64,000 bases of DNA from an uncultured Bacilli bacterium. Lineage in GTDB: Bacteria; Bacillota_I; Bacilli_A; RF39; UBA660. The stretch is from NCBI GenBank assembly GCA_934140575.1, contig CAKPBJ010000001.1, forward strand, positions 124,001 through 188,000, written 5' to 3'. The notes beneath the pieces are model-generated. The model saw nothing but the letters and a program-made list of their open reading frames with translations, was not told the origin of the DNA and did not search any database. Position numbers and translations under genes: made by a program. This document shows, piece after piece, positions 42,079-51,103 of this stretch (the first letter of the stretch is position 1; each line of letters begins with the position of its first letter).

Positions 42079-42885
42079 TTTATAAATTAATGTTTTTTCT
42101 ATTACCATTTTTACACTTTGTTCACTGAATGGTTTACTTAACATATCGACTATTTGATATGTAAATGCTTTATCAATCGTTTCTTTTGATGAGTCTCCTG
42201 AAATTATTGATACCGGTATTTTACTGAATAGATTATTTTCTTGCATAAAGTTTAATACGGCAAAGCCATCTACTTTTGGCATGTTTAAATCAAGAAGAAT
42301 TGTTTCTATAAAATCATTATCTTGATTAGCTTTAATAAGTCTTATTGCTTCTTCTCCATCTTTTGCGGTTCCTACATTATATTTTTCACTGAAAATTCTT
42401 TTTACAAAATTTCTAACAATATTTGAATCATCTACGACAAGTATTGTTTTTTTATCATATATATCTTCTGGATTTGTTTGGACGTTATTAGATTCTTTTT
42501 CTGGTTGTTTGGTGTCAGGTGTTTCTTTATCACCCATATATTTTTGAATTAACGTTATTGCATTATTTGTTTCTGTTATTAAATCATTTATATGTTCTGT
42601 TACAAAGTACATATCTCCTGCTTTACTATGAAGTTCATGTTCTTGGGCCATTTCTGATAGTTTTGTAAAACCAAAATATGCAGCATCACTTTTCATTGAA
42701 TGGGCATAAATTGCATAATTTGCCATATCTTGACTTTGCATAAATTTAATTAATTTATTTATTTTATTATGGATACCAACTAAAAATTCTCCTATTGTTT
42801 CATTATAGGTATTATAATCACCAAATAATTCTAGGCTCTTTTTAATATTTACTCCATTATCTTCTAGAAACTTAATATCTCTCAT
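42067..42885 (-). CDS. Hpt domain-response regulator fusion
   Basis: The 272-residue product has an N-terminal Hpt four-helix domain with the phospho-accepting histidine in IYAHSMKSDAAYFG (about residue 62), a Pro/Glu linker, and a C-terminal receiver domain: ILVVDDSNIVRNF, the phospho-acceptor aspartate in LLDLNMPKVDG, a SIISGDS switch, and the lysine in LSKPF. There is no output domain. Such fusions can pass phosphate in a relay, but no histidine kinase is in the window. The ATG at 42885 has a GAGGTG site. Confidence 0.88.
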   Translation of the reverse strand: MRDIKFLEDNGVNIKKSLELFGDYNTYNETIGEFLVGIHNKINKLIKFMQSQDMANYAIYAHSMKSDAAYFGFTKLSEMAQEHELHSKAGDMYFVTEHINDLITETNNAITLIQKYMGDKETPDTKQPEKESNNVQTNPEDIYDKKTILVVDDSNIVRNFVKRIFSEKYNVGTAKDGEEAIRLIKANQDNDFIETILLDLNMPKVDGFAVLNFMQENNLFSKIPVSIISGDSSKETIDKAFTYQIVDMLSKPFSEQSVKMVIEKTLIYKDMI

Positions 42886-42988
42886 AAACACACCTCTATT
42901 CTAACTATGATTATAGCAGAAGAATTAGAAAAATTCCATAATATTATTTTATAATTCCCCTAGATAATTTATTATTATTAAAACACAT

Positions 42989-43024
42989 AAAAAAAAATAA
43001 TTACATTTTTATTTGTAATTATTT
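42989..43024 (-). terminator. Terminator of the methyltransferase-like gene
   Basis: A perfect 11-bp A-T stem (42995-43005 with 43014-43024, 8-nt loop) and a long U-run on the minus strand overlap the end of the gene. Confidence 0.8.
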
Positions 43025-43711
43025 TTTTCTTTTATTATAGATTACTGGATATGAATCATTATACTTTACAAGACTTTTTTCTACTACAAGGTTTCCCATA
43101 TCGTTTTCTTCTACACCTCTTTTAGCTCTTGTTATTATGCTACATAACCATTCTTCATCACTTTCATAAAAATCGAACCATTCTCCGTGGGGACCGCCTT
43201 CGCATAAAGCGATGATAAAGTCTATATTATATTTAAATGCTACTTCAATTATTTTTTCTGCCGCTGCACAAGGTTGAAGTCCTATAAGTAAATCTGTTTT
43301 TTCAGGGATTTTTGTATTTCCATCAAATTTATTTCTTACTAATGATAGTTTAGAAGATGATTTTTCATATTTTGATAGGAACGGATCATAAACTGTTATT
43401 TTTCCATTAATTTGTTTTTCTGCTAGTCGTTTGGCAAGACGTGGGATATGTCCGCCTCCTACTTCTACTATATTTTTATTTTCTATTCCAAATTCTTTTT
43501 CTATAATATCTGAAAAACCAACATATATATTTTTATTATCAGGAATTAGACCTAATTCATCATAGATTTCTCTAATACACTCTGCTCCATATAGTTCACC
43601 GTTACTACCTTCAATAATTTTTAATATTTGGTATTGTTCTCGAGGAGTGAAAATTTCTGGATACTCTTTTAAAAAATTTTTTATTGCTTTTTCATTTGAT
43701 TGGTTTTTCAT
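43019..43711 (-). CDS. Rossmann-fold, SAM-methyltransferase-like protein
   Basis: The 230-residue product has an N-terminal helical part (residues 1-75) and a Rossmann-like core: NIVEVGGGHIPRLAKRLAEK is a motif I-type glycine loop, followed by KITVYDPFLS with the acidic residue at the end of strand 2, and TDLLIGLQPC. A Trp/Gly-rich EGGPHGEWFDFYES segment near residue 180 is unusual. Methyl transfer is inferred from the glycine loop; the substrate is unknown. It is a single gene with a GGGAG ribosome site. Confidence 0.7.
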   Translation of the reverse strand: MKNQSNEKAIKNFLKEYPEIFTPREQYQILKIIEGSNGELYGAECIREIYDELGLIPDNKNIYVGFSDIIEKEFGIENKNIVEVGGGHIPRLAKRLAEKQINGKITVYDPFLSKYEKSSSKLSLVRNKFDGNTKIPEKTDLLIGLQPCAAAEKIIEVAFKYNIDFIIALCEGGPHGEWFDFYESDEEWLCSIITRAKRGVEENDMGNLVVEKSLVKYNDSYPVIYNKRKK

Positions 43712-43767
43712 TTTGTTCTCCCATTTTTTATATTATAGTAAATTTTATTATATTAGTACAGTAAATA

Positions 43768-44802
43768 TTATCGTTTTATTCTCTCTTGGTATAATTCCCC
43801 ACCTATTGAATATTTTCTTATGCCAATGTCATCTTCAACTAAGGTATTTCCTAATTTTAGTAACTCATAATTTTTAAGTTCAATAATTTGATTTGTAAAT
43901 AATGCATCATATTCTTTATTCGTTAGTTTTCTAATGTATGGAACACTAACGTATATATCTGTTATCATGTCAGTACAGTATGTATGCATAGAAAAATCAA
44001 CTAAACATATTTCTCCATCAATATTTACTATGTTATACATGTGTCCTTCCATTCCATCTTCATCTGCTACTACCCCATAAACTATTGAGGCATTATAGCC
44101 AAATATACCCAAAATATTTAATCCCATGGATGAGTATTCGGAACATACAGCATTATTTCTTCCATAGAAATCTTTATTTGAGTGTTTCCTTGTACTTATA
44201 CTTTTCTCATTTGAATCAACTAAATATGTATGCATACTAACTCTATCATCATGTTCTTTTGTTTCTATGGAATTAAAATAATCATCTAAGAAATTAAAGA
44301 CATGATATATAAAATCTTCATCAGTAAGTTTATAAATATCTTCTTCTGTTAAATTATTTTTTAAGTATCCAGTAAAGTCTTTAAGATAGTCAAAATCATC
44401 TATGTAATAATGAAAACCTGGTTCTTGCATTGTACCATCTTTTCTGGAGCTTCCGTAGTATATTTTTACATAGTCAGGCAAGAAGAAATGCCATTGTAAT
44501 GGTTCTGGTTCTATATCAAGCTCAAATGTTTCTCCATTAAATACTAGAGGTTTATTATCTACTGTTTCATCATGATTACAACCAAAGATTTTATAATATC
44601 CATTGAATTCTTCTGAAATTATAGACATTTTTTCTACTAATTCTTCAATATATGTATCAATATCTACATCATTAACGACAATATCTCTTAATATTTCAAG
44701 TCGTTCATACTCTTCAAAATATGAAAATATTCCCATATCTTGTTCATATAAGCCACTTTCATAGTAATCATACTCATCGATTTCTTCTGTATATTTTTCC
44801 AT
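43768..44802 (-). CDS. Transglutaminase-like (papain-fold) protein
   Basis: The 344-residue acidic product has, near residues 222-275, a C-H-D series in the right order for the transglutaminase-like superfamily: the Cys in NNAVCSEYSSMGLNIL at the start of a helix, the His in EGHMYNIVNIDG, and the Asp in CLVDFSM. The N-terminal 200 residues are rich in Asp, Glu and Tyr and have no recognised motif. There is no signal peptide, so it would act inside the cell. It may be a cysteine protease, peptide N-glycanase-like or a cross-linking enzyme; the fold call is inference from the triad. Confidence 0.65.
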   Translation of the reverse strand: MEKYTEEIDEYDYYESGLYEQDMGIFSYFEEYERLEILRDIVVNDVDIDTYIEELVEKMSIISEEFNGYYKIFGCNHDETVDNKPLVFNGETFELDIEPEPLQWHFFLPDYVKIYYGSSRKDGTMQEPGFHYYIDDFDYLKDFTGYLKNNLTEEDIYKLTDEDFIYHVFNFLDDYFNSIETKEHDDRVSMHTYLVDSNEKSISTRKHSNKDFYGRNNAVCSEYSSMGLNILGIFGYNASIVYGVVADEDGMEGHMYNIVNIDGEICLVDFSMHTYCTDMITDIYVSVPYIRKLTNKEYDALFTNQIIELKNYELLKLGNTLVEDDIGIRKYSIGGELYQERIKR

Positions 44803-44820
44803 TCAACCAACACCTTGTTT

Positions 44821-45513
44821 TTAAATTTTTACTGTTACTATTACTGGATAATGATCACTTATATTTAAATCTTTTATTATTGCTTTTTCTTTAATTTTAA
44901 ATTCATTTGATAAAAATATGTGGTCTATTTCTCTATGATATCTTGAATTTTTCAAAGTTTTATCATTAAAGTTAACCCTTTTTATTCCTTTTTCTTCTAA
45001 TAAGCTACAGAAATTATTAAAAATTTCTTTATTATTTTTTAAGTTAAAATCCCCCATTAAAATTATTAAATTATTATCTTCTTTTATTAATTTATAAATA
45101 TACTTTAATTCTTTTAATTTTACATTTTCAAATTTATAATCTAGATGTGTATTATAAATACTTATCTTTTTATTTTTATAAGTTATTACATTTTTTGTTA
45201 TGACTCTTTTTAGTGGGCTTGGGAAATGTGGTAATTTATAGGTAATATTTTCTTCTATTTTTTTATTTGTTATTATGGGATTTTTTTCATTTATTCTATT
45301 TAAAATAATTTTTGAGTTAAATCTATATTTACCATTATAGGAATATTTGTTATTTAAAAGATATATTAGGGCATTATTTATTTTTGAATATACTTCTTGT
45401 AGTCCTAATATATCTATTTTGTTTTGTTTTAGATAATTATAAATTTCTTTTGTTTTTTCTTCGTTGTAGTTTTTAAAATCATTTTGAATATTAAATGAAC
45501 TTATTGTTAGCAT
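44821..45513 (-). CDS. Endonuclease/exonuclease/phosphatase-family hydrolase
   Basis: The 230-residue product has the EEP-fold series: SFNIQND, ILGLQEV (metal-binding Glu), YNTHLD, LMGDFNL (catalytic Asp and Asn), RYHREIDHIFLS, and SDHYPVIV (catalytic Asp-His). These metal-dependent enzymes cut phosphodiesters in DNA, lipids or signalling molecules; no signal peptide is seen, so a nucleic-acid or cytoplasmic substrate is likely. Its ATG overlaps the obgE stop by 1 nt (TAATG), so it is coupled to obgE. Confidence 0.85.
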   Translation of the reverse strand: MLTISSFNIQNDFKNYNEEKTKEIYNYLKQNKIDILGLQEVYSKINNALIYLLNNKYSYNGKYRFNSKIILNRINEKNPIITNKKIEENITYKLPHFPSPLKRVITKNVITYKNKKISIYNTHLDYKFENVKLKELKYIYKLIKEDNNLIILMGDFNLKNNKEIFNNFCSLLEEKGIKRVNFNDKTLKNSRYHREIDHIFLSNEFKIKEKAIIKDLNISDHYPVIVTVKI

Positions 45514-46787
45514 TAGTCTTTAAAATCAAAATAGAAGTCTAATATTCTTACCATATCTCCTGTTTCAGCACCTAATTCAATTAGTTTATCGTCAATTCCC
45601 ATTCTTCTTAATTTCTTAGCAAAGCGCATTACTGCTTCATCTGATGAGAATTTAGTCATCTTAAATATTCTTTCAACTTCTTTACCAGAAATTACCCATG
45701 TTCCATCATCATCTCTTGTGATTGTGAATGGTTCTTCTTTTTTGAATTTATATAGAACATGAGATTCTATTTGTGACTCATCATATAAAGGGTTATTAGG
45801 AATTGTATCTAAGATATCAGCTAAGCGATTTACTACTTTTTCTAATCCTTTATTTGTTACGGCACTTACTTCATATATTTCACAAGATACTTTTTCTTTA
45901 AACTTTTCTAGGTTTTCTTTAGCACCTTCAACATCCATTTTATTTGCGATTACAATCATTGGTTTTTCCATTAATTTTTTATTGAATGCTTCTAGTTCTT
46001 TATTTATTAAAATATAATCTTCATATGGGTCTCTTCCTTCATAGCCTGACATATCTATAACATGGGCTATTACTCTTGTTCTTTCGATATGTCTTAAGAA
46101 TTTGTCACCAAGACCTTCTCCTTCACTAGCTCCTTCTATTAATCCTGGAAGATCAGCCATTACAAAGCTTCTGTTATTACTAGCAGCTACTACTCCTAAG
46201 TTTGGTGATAAAGTTGTGAAGTGATATGCTGCAATTTTTGGTTTTGATGCTGATATACAAGATATAATTGTACTCTTTCCAACACTAGGTAATCCAACAA
46301 GTCCTACATCTGCAAGCATTTTTACTTCTACTTTTAAATTCTTCTTTTCTCCTTCTTCTCCATTTTCTGAATAATCTGGAGCTGTATTGGTTTGAGTTTT
46401 GAAAGCTGTGTTTCCTCTTCCTCCACGACCTCCTTTTGCAATTACTTCTTCTTGATTTTTATGAGATAAATCAGCAATTACTAAACCTGTATCCATATCC
46501 GTTACAACTGTTCCTAATGGGACTTTTACAATTAGAGGTTGTGCTCCTTTTCCATGTTGATTTTTTCCTCTTCCGTTTTCACCTTTTGGAGCTTTAATTG
46601 TTTTTTGGTATCTTAAATCAAGTAATGTATGAAGACCTTCATCTACTTTGAAAATTATATCTGAACCATGTCCACCATTTCCACCATATGGACCTCCCAT
46701 CTCTATATATTTTTCTCTTCTAAATGCAGTACATCCATCTCCACCATTTCCTGCTTCTACACGTAATAATACCTCATCTACAAACAT
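45513..46787 (-). CDS. obgE: Obg-family GTPase
   Basis: The 424-residue protein has the N-terminal Gly-rich Obg fold (VEAGNGGDGC, GGPYGGNGGHGSD, KGGRGGRGN), a G domain with G1 GLPSVGKSTI, G3 DLPGLIEGA, and G4 NKMD, and the C-terminal OCT domain. Obg GTPases act in 50S ribosome assembly and the stress response, and in Bacillus are needed for the start of sporulation. The ATG at 46787 has an AAAGGAGTGAT site. It lies near rpmA and rplU, as in most bacteria, but with one extra gene between. Confidence 0.97.
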   Translation of the reverse strand: MFVDEVLLRVEAGNGGDGCTAFRREKYIEMGGPYGGNGGHGSDIIFKVDEGLHTLLDLRYQKTIKAPKGENGRGKNQHGKGAQPLIVKVPLGTVVTDMDTGLVIADLSHKNQEEVIAKGGRGGRGNTAFKTQTNTAPDYSENGEEGEKKNLKVEVKMLADVGLVGLPSVGKSTIISCISASKPKIAAYHFTTLSPNLGVVAASNNRSFVMADLPGLIEGASEGEGLGDKFLRHIERTRVIAHVIDMSGYEGRDPYEDYILINKELEAFNKKLMEKPMIVIANKMDVEGAKENLEKFKEKVSCEIYEVSAVTNKGLEKVVNRLADILDTIPNNPLYDESQIESHVLYKFKKEEPFTITRDDDGTWVISGKEVERIFKMTKFSSDEAVMRFAKKLRRMGIDDKLIELGAETGDMVRILDFYFDFKD

Positions 46788-46839
46788 ATTATCACTCCTT
46801 TCCATTAAATTATAACAATCAAATCAATTGTTGTCTACT

Positions 46840-48021
46840 TTACTTATTGTTTAGTTTTTTAACCATACCTTTAAGTTCTTTATTAATATGACTAATTTCT
46901 TGGTTATTTGTACTATTATATATAATTTCTAAATATTTTTCAAAATTTGTTAGTCTGTTTTTTCCAAATATTTCTTCAAATTTTCTATAATCATTCTCTA
47001 TTGCTAGTTCATTTAATAATGAATGATTTTTTTCAAAGAAATCAAATGTATATGGAAAAAGACTGGTATATTTACAAATATTCTCATCATCATATTCACT
47101 ATTTGAAAATAAGGGTATAGATTTTAATATTTTAGAATCCGACTCTGCATTTTTTTCGGTTCTTATTTCATTTAAAAGCCTATATGCTCCTTTTATTCCT
47201 TCAATTCCACATAATTTATCTATTTCTATTACATGTCTTGTTTCATGAAAAAATATTTTATCTAATGCCTTTAGTTGGCTTAATGTTATCAGTGGAATAT
47301 GACATACTGTTAGATATGAATTAGAATAATTAATTAATGTGGTGGTTGGGGTATTATCAAACATTATATTAGATAATATATCTACTGGTAATATTACTTT
47401 ATATTTTTTATAGATATCTTTTTGTATTCTTTTACCCCATTTTGTTTTACTTATTAGGCTTTTATTCCTTATATTTATTAATTTATTTTTTTGTATTACT
47501 AGTTTATCAATATAAGTATTGTTTGTTATTACTGGTATTCCTAATCTTAAACATGTGTTTTTATAGTTTTCTTGGCGAATTATTAGACTATTTTTTATAC
47601 TTTCACTTGTAGTTTCTGATTTCAATAAATTTATATTTTTTGTTTGAAAGCATTCTATATCTAAATTTAATAATTCTTCTTTATTATGTTGATATATTCC
47701 AAAGGCACTTGATAAGACTTGATAATATTTTTCTTTTACTTGTTTATCTAATTCTTGTTTTTTCTTTATATAGTCTTTATATTCTACACAGTATGTATAT
47801 ATTTTTTTTGAGTTAATATTTTTTGAGTTTTTTTCTAAAAATACCATATTATCAATTGGGGTTGATTCAAAAATATAAATTGCATTATTTAGTCTTTTAT
47901 TTATTAAATTTATGTTTTTTTCTTGGTAGTCAGTTGCATAAATTGATAGTAAATATTTTTTGTATTCTTTAAGGGCATTTTCTGGATTTAAAATATTTTC
48001 TATTATTGGTGTTTCGTTCAT
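46840..48021 (-). CDS. Putative zinc metalloprotease (HExxH)
   Basis: The 393-residue product has HETRH in IFFHETRHVIEID (near residue 260), an exact HExxH zinc motif, with a downstream acidic segment NEIRTEKNAES about 24 residues later that could give the third ligand. The remainder is rich in Asn, Lys and Tyr and shows no family pattern. No signal peptide is visible, so it would be cytoplasmic. It lies between rpmA and obgE, where most genomes have nothing, and is separated from rpmA by a terminator. The catalytic assignment is motif-based. Confidence 0.65.
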   Translation of the reverse strand: MNETPIIENILNPENALKEYKKYLLSIYATDYQEKNINLINKRLNNAIYIFESTPIDNMVFLEKNSKNINSKKIYTYCVEYKDYIKKKQELDKQVKEKYYQVLSSAFGIYQHNKEELLNLDIECFQTKNINLLKSETTSESIKNSLIIRQENYKNTCLRLGIPVITNNTYIDKLVIQKNKLINIRNKSLISKTKWGKRIQKDIYKKYKVILPVDILSNIMFDNTPTTTLINYSNSYLTVCHIPLITLSQLKALDKIFFHETRHVIEIDKLCGIEGIKGAYRLLNEIRTEKNAESDSKILKSIPLFSNSEYDDENICKYTSLFPYTFDFFEKNHSLLNELAIENDYRKFEEIFGKNRLTNFEKYLEIIYNSTNNQEISHINKELKGMVKKLNNK

Positions 48022-48042
48022 TGTACCTATCCCCCTAAACAG

Positions 48043-48065
48043 AAAAAGAGCCTTAATGGCTCTTT
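48043..48065 (-). terminator. Terminator of the rplU-prp-rpmA operon
   Basis: A perfect 8-bp GC-containing stem (48045-48052 with 48058-48065, 5-nt loop) with a U-run on the minus strand, just after rpmA. Confidence 0.9.
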
Positions 48066-48069
48066 CAAA

Positions 48070-48360
48070 CTATTCTCCTACTGGATAAACTGAAGCTTGT
48101 TTTTTATCTCTTCCTAAGCGTTCAAATTTAACGATTCCGTCAATAGTTGTATAAATACTATCATCATTACCACGACGAGTATTTGTACCTGGGAACACTT
48201 TAGTTCCTCTTTGACGATATATGATAGAACCAGCTGTTACGAACTGTCCATCAGCTGCTTTTGCTCCTAGTCTACGTCCTGCAGAATCACGACCATTAGA
48301 TGTTGATCCTTGCCCTTTATGGTGAGCAAATAATTGAATATCTAATTTTAAAAACTTCAT
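48070..48360 (-). CDS. rpmA: 50S ribosomal protein L27 with cleavable N-terminus
   Basis: The 96-residue protein has [15 protein letters not shown] and [11 protein letters not shown], the core of L27. Its first residues [12 protein letters not shown] form the Firmicutes extension removed by Prp before AHHKG, which exposes the tail that reaches the peptidyl-transferase centre. The start has an AAGGAGG site. prp is directly upstream. Confidence 0.98.
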   Translation of the reverse strand: MKFLKLDIQLFAHHKGQGSTSNGRDSAGRRLGAKAADGQFVTAGSIIYRQRGTKVFPGTNTRRGNDDSIYTTIDGIVKFERLGRDKKQASVYPVGE

Positions 48361-48387
48361 AATTCTCCTCCTTACTTATTTCAAATA

Positions 48388-48690
48388 TTATTTTACTTCG
48401 ACATTGTCAGGATAATTTCCTGATAATTCTTTTAAAAGACTAACCATATTATTAATTAGTATTTGAGTTGTTTCATCATTATTTTTAATGTTGATACTCA
48501 TACCCTTTTTACTAACTAAATAATCTAGACTACCTTTTTTTAATGCAAGTATTCCATTTACTGTTGTTGTAACAATACTACTACATGCACTACACACAAT
48601 ATCTTTACCATAATCATCATATAATGCATGGCCTTGTATTGTGACTTTCTTAAAATATCCATTTTCTTTATGAATGTTTACTCTAATCAT
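48388..48690 (-). CDS. prp: Ribosomal-processing cysteine protease Prp
   Basis: The 100-residue protein has GHALYDDYGKDIVCSACSS with the catalytic His (near residue 21) and Cys (near 33). Prp removes the N-terminal extension of L27. It lies between rplU and rpmA as in Bacillus (ysxB). Its ATG is 2 nt after the rplU stop without a strong ribosome site, so it is likely translated by coupling. Confidence 0.95.
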   Translation of the reverse strand: MIRVNIHKENGYFKKVTIQGHALYDDYGKDIVCSACSSIVTTTVNGILALKKGSLDYLVSKKGMSINIKNNDETTQILINNMVSLLKELSGNYPDNVEVK

Positions 48691-48692
48691 AA

Positions 48693-48995
48693 TTATCCAT
48701 TAATTTTAGTAATTTTGATTTTAGTATAAGGTTGTCTGTGTCCTTGAGTTACACGGTTAGATCTATCTTTGCTTTTATATTTGAAAATTTTAATTTTCTT
48801 AGATTTACCATTCTTAAGAACTTCACCTTGAACAGTAACTCCTGAAAGATAAGGATTACCTACTTTACTATCAAGCATTAACACTTGGTTAAATTCAACA
48901 TTATCTCCTTCATTAGCTTCAATCTTTTCAACAAAGATTTCAGTTCCTTCTGTAACATAATATTGTTTTCCACCAACTTTAATTACAGCGTTCAT
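48693..48995 (-). CDS. rplU: 50S ribosomal protein L21
   Basis: The 100-residue protein has the start MNAVIKVGGKQYYV, VLMLDSKVGNPYL and the RNA-binding C-terminus KSKDRSNRVTQGHRQPYTKIKI. It is first in the L21-Prp-L27 operon behind a strong promoter and an L21 leader, with an AAGGAGGT site. Confidence 0.98.
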   Translation of the reverse strand: MNAVIKVGGKQYYVTEGTEIFVEKIEANEGDNVEFNQVLMLDSKVGNPYLSGVTVQGEVLKNGKSKKIKIFKYKSKDRSNRVTQGHRQPYTKIKITKING

Positions 48996-49090
48996 TAAAT
49001 TACCTCCTTTTTTTATACTTAAGACTCGCTCTTAAGGCACATTTTCATGTTTTTACCTTTTCAATGCGGTTTGAGCTTGAGGCGTCAAAC
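48996..49090 (-). promoter_or_regulatory. L21 leader RNA
   Basis: The 5' leader of rplU has a GTTTGA/TCAAAC stem enclosing CGCCTCAAGC near the 5' end (49066-49090) and a second stem around CTTAAGAGCGAGTCTTAAG (49010-49035) close to the ribosome site. The position and shape match the L21 leader motif of Bacillota, thought to give feedback control by a ribosomal protein. Confidence 0.75.
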
Positions 49091-49096
49091 AGTTAA

Positions 49097-49125
49097 AGTA
49101 TAGCATAACTATTTAGCATTGTCAA
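49097..49125 (-). promoter_or_regulatory. Strong promoter of the rplU operon
   Basis: The minus strand reads TTGACA (49120-49125), exactly 17 nt, TATACT (49097-49102). It starts 5 nt from the end of the upstream gene at 49130. Confidence 0.92.
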
Positions 49126-49129
49126 ACAA

Positions 49130-51103
49130 CTATTTCGTTGTTTCATAACAATTTAGAGCTTTCAACACATCGTTATATTCTTCTTCTGTTAGATTGACAC
49201 CTGAAAATATTGATGTATATAAATCATTTCCTGTACTTAATAATCTTAATATTTTTTGAATTGAAAATAGATTAGAACCTATTTCATATGTTCTACCTGT
49301 CTTTCTAAATGAAACCAAGTCAACACTTGGGATTTTAACAGGTTCTTTATACTTAGTTATGTTTGGGATGTAATATGATATATCATCATTTCTTATAAAG
49401 AACTTTTCAGAATTTAGAACTTTTTCTAACTCTTCTTTACTTTGATCAGCCATATTTAATATCTTTAGAATATCTAATCTTTTAATATTATTTGTATTTA
49501 ATAGACTAATATCATCTTCTAAACATTTTTCATAACCTAATTCTAAGAATTTATCTATTTTATTTTCTATATTTGTTTGTGTTAAGAAAGTAAAATCTGA
49601 TGTATTTTTTATGTTTTTTAATAAATTATATGATTTTAATATTTCTAGATTTTTTATTAAATTTTCTTGATTATCTACTAATATTTCTGAATGGTTTAAA
49701 AAAATTACAGGATTTATATTATAACTACTTATTATTAATATTCCGTTTTCTATTTTATCTAATTTTTTAGATTCTTTAGTAAAGATATCTAGATTTTTTA
49801 TAATATATGGTTTTGATAGATAATTATTTTCTACTAAATCTCTTATTCTATTTGTGATAGATACATTTGTATTCTTTAGTATTTCTACTATATTTTCTTT
49901 AATACCTATCATTGTTATTACATTTAATATTTCTTTTAAATCTGATACTTTATTAATCATTATTTTATTTAAATCTGATTCTGATATTTGAATATTATAA
50001 TCATTTAAAAGATATATGTAATGATTCTTTGTATTTTTTCTTAATTCAGTTAATTCTTCTTCTAATCTTTTATAATACTTCATATTATGTTCATATATTA
50101 GCTTTAATATTGCTTTTTTTATTTCTTCAGATGTTGCTGTATTAATAATAGTTTGAGGATTTTTTATTTCTTCTTGTTTAAGTGCTCTATCAAGTGCTGC
50201 TAATGTTACTTTATATCCTGCTGTTTCTTTGTTTGCAGCTTTTCTTGTTTTTCTTATTGTGTTTAATTCTTCATGAACATATTTTGATATTTTATCGTGT
50301 AATTCTTTAGTTTCATCTAGATTATATGATCTTTTGCTGACTCTAGAAAATTTTTTTTCTTTTTTCTTATTCTTGCATTTTATGCCCGGTTTTGTTTCTT
50401 CATATTCTATTCTTTCTATTATTTCTTTTCTATCATCAATCATTTTTTGGTGGGCAATTTTTAAGGCCAATACTTCACAAATAGTTTTACTATCTATTAT
50501 AAATAATTTGGCTAATGCTATTATACTTGGAATATCTTCTGGTGGAACTTTTCCTTTTAAATAATTAATCATGTTTCTGCACTCTTTGAATACTTGGTCA
50601 GTAGCTAGCTTTATATAATCATCTGCTGTTTTTTTACTGTCACCATCTTTAAACTCTTCTTCTAATTCTTTCATTTTTTTGGGATCTGATTTTAATTTTT
50701 CAATCTTTTCTTTTAAAGAATTTTTTAAATCTTTTAATATATTTTTTTCTTTGTCTAAGTCTTCTGCTAATATATAATCTATTGTAATTGGTAATACTTC
50801 AGCACTATTTAATATTGATAATTTGTTCATTACTCTTGAAATAGAATTCATTTCATATTCATCAATAAAAATTTTTACTAGAGATATTAAATATTTACTT
50901 TCTATTGCTGTTTCTGGATTTTCTATTGCAAATATACAATTTACCATTTCCCAAATATCAATTTGTAAAACGTCTTTTATATTATTATAAGGATTCTCAT
51001 CTATAAATTTTTTACATTGTTCAAATGGCATTGGAGGAATATATGGCTCTTCTAATTCTTTATTTCTTTTATCAATTAATTTTTCTATTATTTCTCTAGT
51101 CAT
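49130..51103 (-). CDS. Large helical protein of unknown function
   Basis: The ATG at 51103 has an AAAGGGTGAT site and overlaps the end of the preceding gene by 8 nt. The 657-residue product is acidic and almost wholly helical. It has charged coiled coils (about 125-170 and 330-370), a Lys-rich stretch near residue 250 (KCKNKKKEKKFSRVSKRSYN), and a second half with repeats of Ile/Leu/Asn-rich helical pairs (for example LSKPYIIKNLDIF, HSEILVDNQENLIKNLEIL). The latter recall the mTERF/TPR-like solenoids described in gut Bacillota. No signal peptide is seen. The function is unknown; it is coupled to the RelE-like protein gene. Confidence 0.75.
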   Translation of the reverse strand: MTREIIEKLIDKRNKELEEPYIPPMPFEQCKKFIDENPYNNIKDVLQIDIWEMVNCIFAIENPETAIESKYLISLVKIFIDEYEMNSISRVMNKLSILNSAEVLPITIDYILAEDLDKEKNILKDLKNSLKEKIEKLKSDPKKMKELEEEFKDGDSKKTADDYIKLATDQVFKECRNMINYLKGKVPPEDIPSIIALAKLFIIDSKTICEVLALKIAHQKMIDDRKEIIERIEYEETKPGIKCKNKKKEKKFSRVSKRSYNLDETKELHDKISKYVHEELNTIRKTRKAANKETAGYKVTLAALDRALKQEEIKNPQTIINTATSEEIKKAILKLIYEHNMKYYKRLEEELTELRKNTKNHYIYLLNDYNIQISESDLNKIMINKVSDLKEILNVITMIGIKENIVEILKNTNVSITNRIRDLVENNYLSKPYIIKNLDIFTKESKKLDKIENGILIISSYNINPVIFLNHSEILVDNQENLIKNLEILKSYNLLKNIKNTSDFTFLTQTNIENKIDKFLELGYEKCLEDDISLLNTNNIKRLDILKILNMADQSKEELEKVLNSEKFFIRNDDISYYIPNITKYKEPVKIPSVDLVSFRKTGRTYEIGSNLFSIQKILRLLSTGNDLYTSIFSGVNLTEEEYNDVLKALNCYETTK

